DNA of 60,000 nt, from the NCBI RefSeq assembly GCF_000003815.2, contig NC_049979.1, positions 31,867,013 to 31,927,012 on the forward strand, in the 5' to 3' direction. Under the pieces are notes generated by a model that was not told the DNA's origin, did no database searches, and saw only the letters and a program-made list of their open reading frames with translations. Positions 47,801 through 53,800 of this stretch are shown here, one piece after another. Source of the stretch: Branchiostoma floridae. Taxonomy: Eukaryota; Chordata; Leptocardii; Amphioxiformes; Branchiostomatidae. The translations under genes and the position numbers were made by a program. The number at the start of each line of letters is the position of its first letter. Positions within the stretch are counted from its first letter, which is position 1.

Positions 47801-50800
47801 AACCCTCCAGCTTTTTTTCGTTATGGGGTTCTTTGACCCCCCCAGGGACCCTCCCAAATCCAACAATTTATGCCTGAAAATTACTGAAATTTCGATGGCT
47901 ATTCTGAAAAATCTGATTAAGGTACGAACAAAAGTTTGTATTTCCATATGCATTCCATAAGGCTCAATAAAATCTATTCTCAGCGGGTCTGGTGAATGGT
48001 TTTAATGTTGATAGAGAGAGGAACATCTACTTATTCAAAAACAATCGTCATCTAATTAGGTCATACATAACGCGAGCCGTGAGAGGGGGGTCTTTATGGG
48101 GATTTTTCGAGTTTTGGTCTTTAGTAAATCGGGTGATTATATTACTCTATGGGGGTAAATCATGGCGAATTTTTACGAAGTTGTTTGTGAGCCATGCATA
48201 ATTGTCAAAATATCATTATTGATTTGCAATCTTAATTTGGGCTCAAGAGGGGGGTTTGGGGATACTATAAAAGGCATTTTGCTGATTTTATATATTTTAC
48301 TGTTGCTTTCTAATGTTATTAAACTGGTATCTGTTCCTAAATTACTTTGTACCTACCAGCTATGTCGTGCACAATGAGAAGGCTCTACATGGGGGTTCCC
48401 AGGACTGCACAAATAAGATACCATTTAATAGAAAGGGCACATGTATGCGGATATACTTTATGCATATAAAAACATAAAACAAGACCACAACAAAGATCAA
48501 GATTAATGCTTTTAGGGATGGATACGTGTATATTATACTTTTTTCATCAATACGGGTGCACTATAGGTACTTCTATAGGCAAACAAACAGCATTACATCA
48601 ATGGTTTGTTAATTTGCCTGACTATTCATTCACAACTATAAGGTCATGCTGATCTGTGGAACTGATGCAAGTATACGAATACAGAAATGGCCGGAAGAAG
48701 TTGCCTTTATCATGTCAATATTCAATAAGGCTATTTAAATGATGAATACATGTGCAATGTACTTTTTTTGATCAATCACGGTATACCAGAGCGCACAGTT
48801 TAGGTTACAAAGTGCTGTACATCAATTGCTATTCACCCATTACCGTAAGGACAAACCAAAAACAAAATCTATCACAAACCCTTTACATATAGAACCCCTT
48901 TAGTATCAAGTAAACTGTCGAGACGCAAATTCAAACGCAAAGGAGAATTTACTTTTGTTTACGTGGTGATATAGCACTTGTCAAAATGACGCTACGAAAG
49001 AATAAATTAACCCTATTCAGACCGGGCTTTTTTGGTCATCCCTGGACGGGGGGGGGGGGGGCTTTTGAGGCCCTCCACTTCTAAGTCCTCTACCTCTTGA
49101 ACGACGTGCCGTAGGGCCACCAAATTTTAAGGACATGATATGAACATAATATCTAATGAGTATATGACGTTTAAAATTAAGTTGACGTAAGAGGACGTAA
49201 TTATGACGTCATCAATTTGATTATATTGGCCGGACCCATGAAAAAAGGGTATTCTCAGAAAACTTCAAGTTATACTACAAAAATGTAACACCAAGAGCAG
49301 ATAACAGAATAATGATGTTTATTACGACTTTAATTGCCAATAGCAACATCGATGACGTCAGAATGACGTCATAAAATGAGGTCATGCACATCTAAGATGC
49401 GAGTTAGGCTCCGCCATATTATATCCACCACCTTGAATTTTAAACTACTTTTTTGCAACAAATTATCACAAAGTTCAATGGAAATAGACTAAATTCATAC
49501 ATTTAGATGGTTTTTGATGAAAAAAATACCAGGTAGTCACACATTTTAAGGGTTAATTAGCTTGTTATTCTTGATCTGGCCATACGGTCCGCCATCTTGG
49601 ATTTTGGGCTGATGACGTCATCAAATTAGCATAATTTATGCATATGTAATTATGAAAGATATGCTAAATAATATAATATTTTATTTATGTAACAAAATAG
49701 CAGTAATATAGCAAATAAATGTGAAAAATACATTGTTAGAACCAAAAATAGTAATTTTTGGCAAAACTGACTGTCAACAAACGGTTGCCATGGCAACACG
49801 AAATAATGGAAAATTTGTCAAACTTCGTAAATTTGTTGCGAACAATATTTTAGGAAAACTCACCAAATTTGGTGGCTTTAGCGTAAGCCTTTCTGGCCTT
49901 ATAAGACATCGAAGTTGGTGCGGGCCTCAAAAGCCCCCCCCCCCGTCTGAATAGGGTTAAAAACTATCCTAGGCACATGCACATACATGTGCAAATTGCT
50001 TTGTCATATTTTTTTACTAAAATGTAAAAAAAGGCTTTCAAGAGATTTTGTACCAAATTGCAATACGTCTAGTGTTAGGTCCGACCAGAGTCTGTTAGCA
50101 ATTACAGCTAATCATATTTTCTTAAATCTAATGTAGTTCTATGTAAAGTATTCGTCAAAGACTTTGTTTTTGGCTTGTGGTGTGCACATCAATTGTAAGC
50201 TTTTTTCATTGTCAGAAAATAAGGTTTAGATTCAAACCATACTGTAATTCATACAAAACAGCTACAAAATGAGCAAATATATACCGTAGATTGCAAACAC
50301 ATCGGAAAACGTAAATGTGTACTAATTACTTAGAATACCAACGTCGCTTCCAAGGTCAAAAAAGAAGATGTGAAAGAACGAAAAACAAGAATCTGTTGTT
50401 TGGTATATCATATCATGTGTGTTTTGTCATTTTCAGCTTTCCGAACCACACCACCTCACCATAATGGATGCAAATATTTTCGGCCTTTTTTTATTAGCCT
50501 ACTCGCATCAGTTCCCTAATCAGCATGACCTTATAGTGGTGAATGAATAGTCAAGCAAATCAACAAACCATTGATGTAATGCTGTTTGTCTGTAGAAGTA
50601 CCTATAGTGCACCCGTATTGATGAAAAAAAGTATAATGTACACGTATACATCCCCAAAAACGTTAATCTTGACCTTTGTTGTGGTTTTGTTCTATGTTTT
50701 TTTTTATACGCCTGAAGTATATCCGCATCCATGTGCCCTTTCTATTCAATTGTAAAATGCATTAAGTTTGTTATAAAGTTAATGACAACAGACAAACAAT

Positions 50801-53800
50801 GACATATCCTTATTATAACTATTTTCTACAAACTTCGTCCCTCCTCTTAAAACAAGAGTAAACGAACTTACACAGTTCTTCCAACATGTAATAGTAAGTT
50901 GATGTCATCATATATTTAAACAAGTCTACCTTTGTTAGGTGTGTATATTTATCTTTTACACGTTTAACATTAACAAGGCTATTACGCATATCTTTGTACA
51001 GAGAACACTCTAGCACAAAGTGCATTTCATTTTCTATACATCTGACATTCTTATTGATATTACAAAACATGCATATTCTATCGTCAGGAGGAGTTCGGGT
51101 GTATCTGCCAGCTTCAATTTGCAGTGGGTGATCGCTGATCCTAAATTTAGTCATGGCTCGGCGATAACCAAAATTTGTTATCTCTAGGTACTTTTCTCTT
51201 TCATAGGTAAGCTTAAATTTTTTGTAGGTTCTTAACTTATTACCTTGGTTTTCCTTCATGCCAGGAGAATTCATTTCGGAGTAAAAATTTTGAACAAAGT
51301 TGTCTTTCAGTCTTTGGTTTACTTCGGACTGAGCGAAGGATGTGTTGCGATCAATGTTAATCAAAAGATAGGCAAAACCAGACTCCTCCAGGATTTTACA
51401 AACATTGGAAAACCAACATGGTATATTGCGACTGTGTAAGTCCTGCTGTACAAGAAAAGCTTCAAATTGTAGACTTTTTCTTGGCAATTCTTTAACTAAT
51501 GTTTTGTAGTATGAATATAATCTAGTATATACTTCGATCCACAGAGGATGCCTGCCTAGTTCTGCCCTTGCTGCAAGATTACTTGAGTTTTTCTTACGCC
51601 TAATAACGACTTAAAAAACTTCAGATGAACTTGTTCAATGGGTGACTTATCATTTAATCCGATTTTGCCCCATACCTCTGCACCATAAGTCAATATTGGG
51701 ACAACGCAGGCATCAAATAATTTACAATATACTGAAATTGAAGGATTGGTTTCTCCTAGTGTTGTTTTAATACTGAACAGAGCTCTTAGCGCCTTCTTTT
51801 GTAGTGTTTTTAATGCTGTTGTAAAGTTGCAACCTGTTGTAAGCACCACTCCTAAATAGCAGTATGAAGAAACTATCTCTATGTCTTCGTTGATTATATG
51901 AAATTTGAGATTGAGAACATATGACCTTTTTTGTTAAATACGATTATTTTTATCTTATTTATGTTAACTTATAATTTCCTTTTGTTGCAATAGAGACCTA
52001 GTTTATCAATTGCATTTTGAAGGCCATTTTGGCTAGTTGATAGTAGGACAAGGTCGTCGGCATAAAATAAACTTGATACCTTTGATGTATTTAGCAAGGG
52101 CGCATCAAAATCTCCTGTATTCAGTTCGTCTGCTAAGTCACTGATATATAGGTTGAATAGTGAGGGACTTAGAACACAACCTTGCCGCACTCCTATTTTG
52201 ACAGGGAAATTTTCACTTAAACCTATATTTATTTTCACACTCGCAGCGGATTGACTATATAAACTTTTTAGCATATTAAAAAATCTACCGGAAATGCCTT
52301 TTGATATGAGTTTAAATAATAGGCCCTCTTGCCAAATTGAATCAAATGCCTTGGATAGATCCACAAAGCAAGCAAATATTTGTTTTCTTGACTGTGTATA
52401 TTTGGAAATCAACGTTTTCAGAACAAATATGTTATCTGACGTTCTGTAATTCTTCCGGAACCCTGCTTGATTAGGTTTAAGAATTTTGTTTTCCTCGAGA
52501 AAAGACGAGAGCCTTTTGTTTAGAACAGAGGTAAACAGTTTCCCAAGACAGCCAGAAATGGAAATCCCGCGTTAGTTGTTTGTGTCGTTTTTTCTCCCTG
52601 ATTTGAATATGGGCACTATGTAGCTTTTTGAACAGGTTTGGGGGAAGTTTCCACTAAAAAAGGTGCGATTGAATAATGCAACAAGAGGCTTCAAGACGCT
52701 TTCAGCATTTCGTTAATTATCATGTCTTCACCGCTCGCCTTTTTGTTTTTGAGAGCCGTTATTGCACTACTTATTTCAGCCTCCGTGATTTGGCAATCAN
52801 NNNNNNNNNNNNNNNNNNNNNNNNNNNNNNNNNNNNNNNNNNNNNNNNNNNNNNNNNNNNNNNNNNNNNNNNNNNNNNNNNNNNNNNNNNNNNNNNNNNN
52901 NNNNNNNNNNNNNNNNNNNNNNNNNNNNNNNNNNNNNNNNNNNNNNNNNNNNNNNNNNNNNNNNNNNNNNNNNNNNNNNNNNNNNNNNNNNNNNNNNNNN
53001 NNNNNNNNNNNNNNNNNNNNNNNNNNNNNNNNNNNNNNNNNNNNNNNNNNNNNNNNNNNNNNNNNNNNNNNNNNNNNNNNNNNNNNNNNNNNNNNNNNNN
53101 NNNNNNNNNNNNNNNNNNNNNNNNNNNNNNNNNNNNNNNNNNNNNNNNNNNNNNNNNNNNNNNNNNNNNNNNNNNNNNNNNNNNNNNNNNNNNNNNNNNN
53201 NNNNNNNNNNNNNNNNNNNNNNNNNNNNNNNNNNNNNNNNNNNNNNNNNNNNNNNNNNNNNNNNNNNNNNNNNNNNNNNNNNNNNNNNNNNNNNNNNNNN
53301 NNNNNNNNNNNNNNNNNNNNNNNNNNNNNNNNNNNNNNNNNNNNNNNNNNNNNNNNNNNNNNNNNNNNNNNNNNNNNNNNNNNNNNNNNNNNNNNNNNNN
53401 NNNNNNNNNNNNNNNNNNNNNNNNNNNNNNNNNNNNNNNNNNNNNNNNNNNNNNNNNNNNNNNNNNNNNNNNNNNNNNNNNNNNNNNNNNNNNNNNNNNN
53501 NNNNNNNNNNNNNNNNNNNNNNNNNNNNNNNNNNNNNNNNNNNNNNNNNNNNNNNNNNNNNNNNNNNNNNNNNNNNNNNNNNNNNNNNNNNNNNNNNNNN
53601 NNNNNNNNNNNNNNNNNNNNNNNNNNNNNNNNNNNNNNNNNNNNNNNNNNNNNNNNNNNNNNNNNNNNNNNNNNNTTCAATGATAAACAGGTTTCCCAAG
53701 ACAGCCAGAAATGGAAATCCCGCGTTAGTTGTTTGTGTCGTTTTTTCTCCCTGATTTGAATATGGGCACTATGTAGCTTTTTGAACAGGTTTGGGGGAAG

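Noticed and set aside
52676-53759. Long open frames of more than 300 codons on both strands
   Set aside because: They consist almost entirely of N-derived X residues across the assembly gap.
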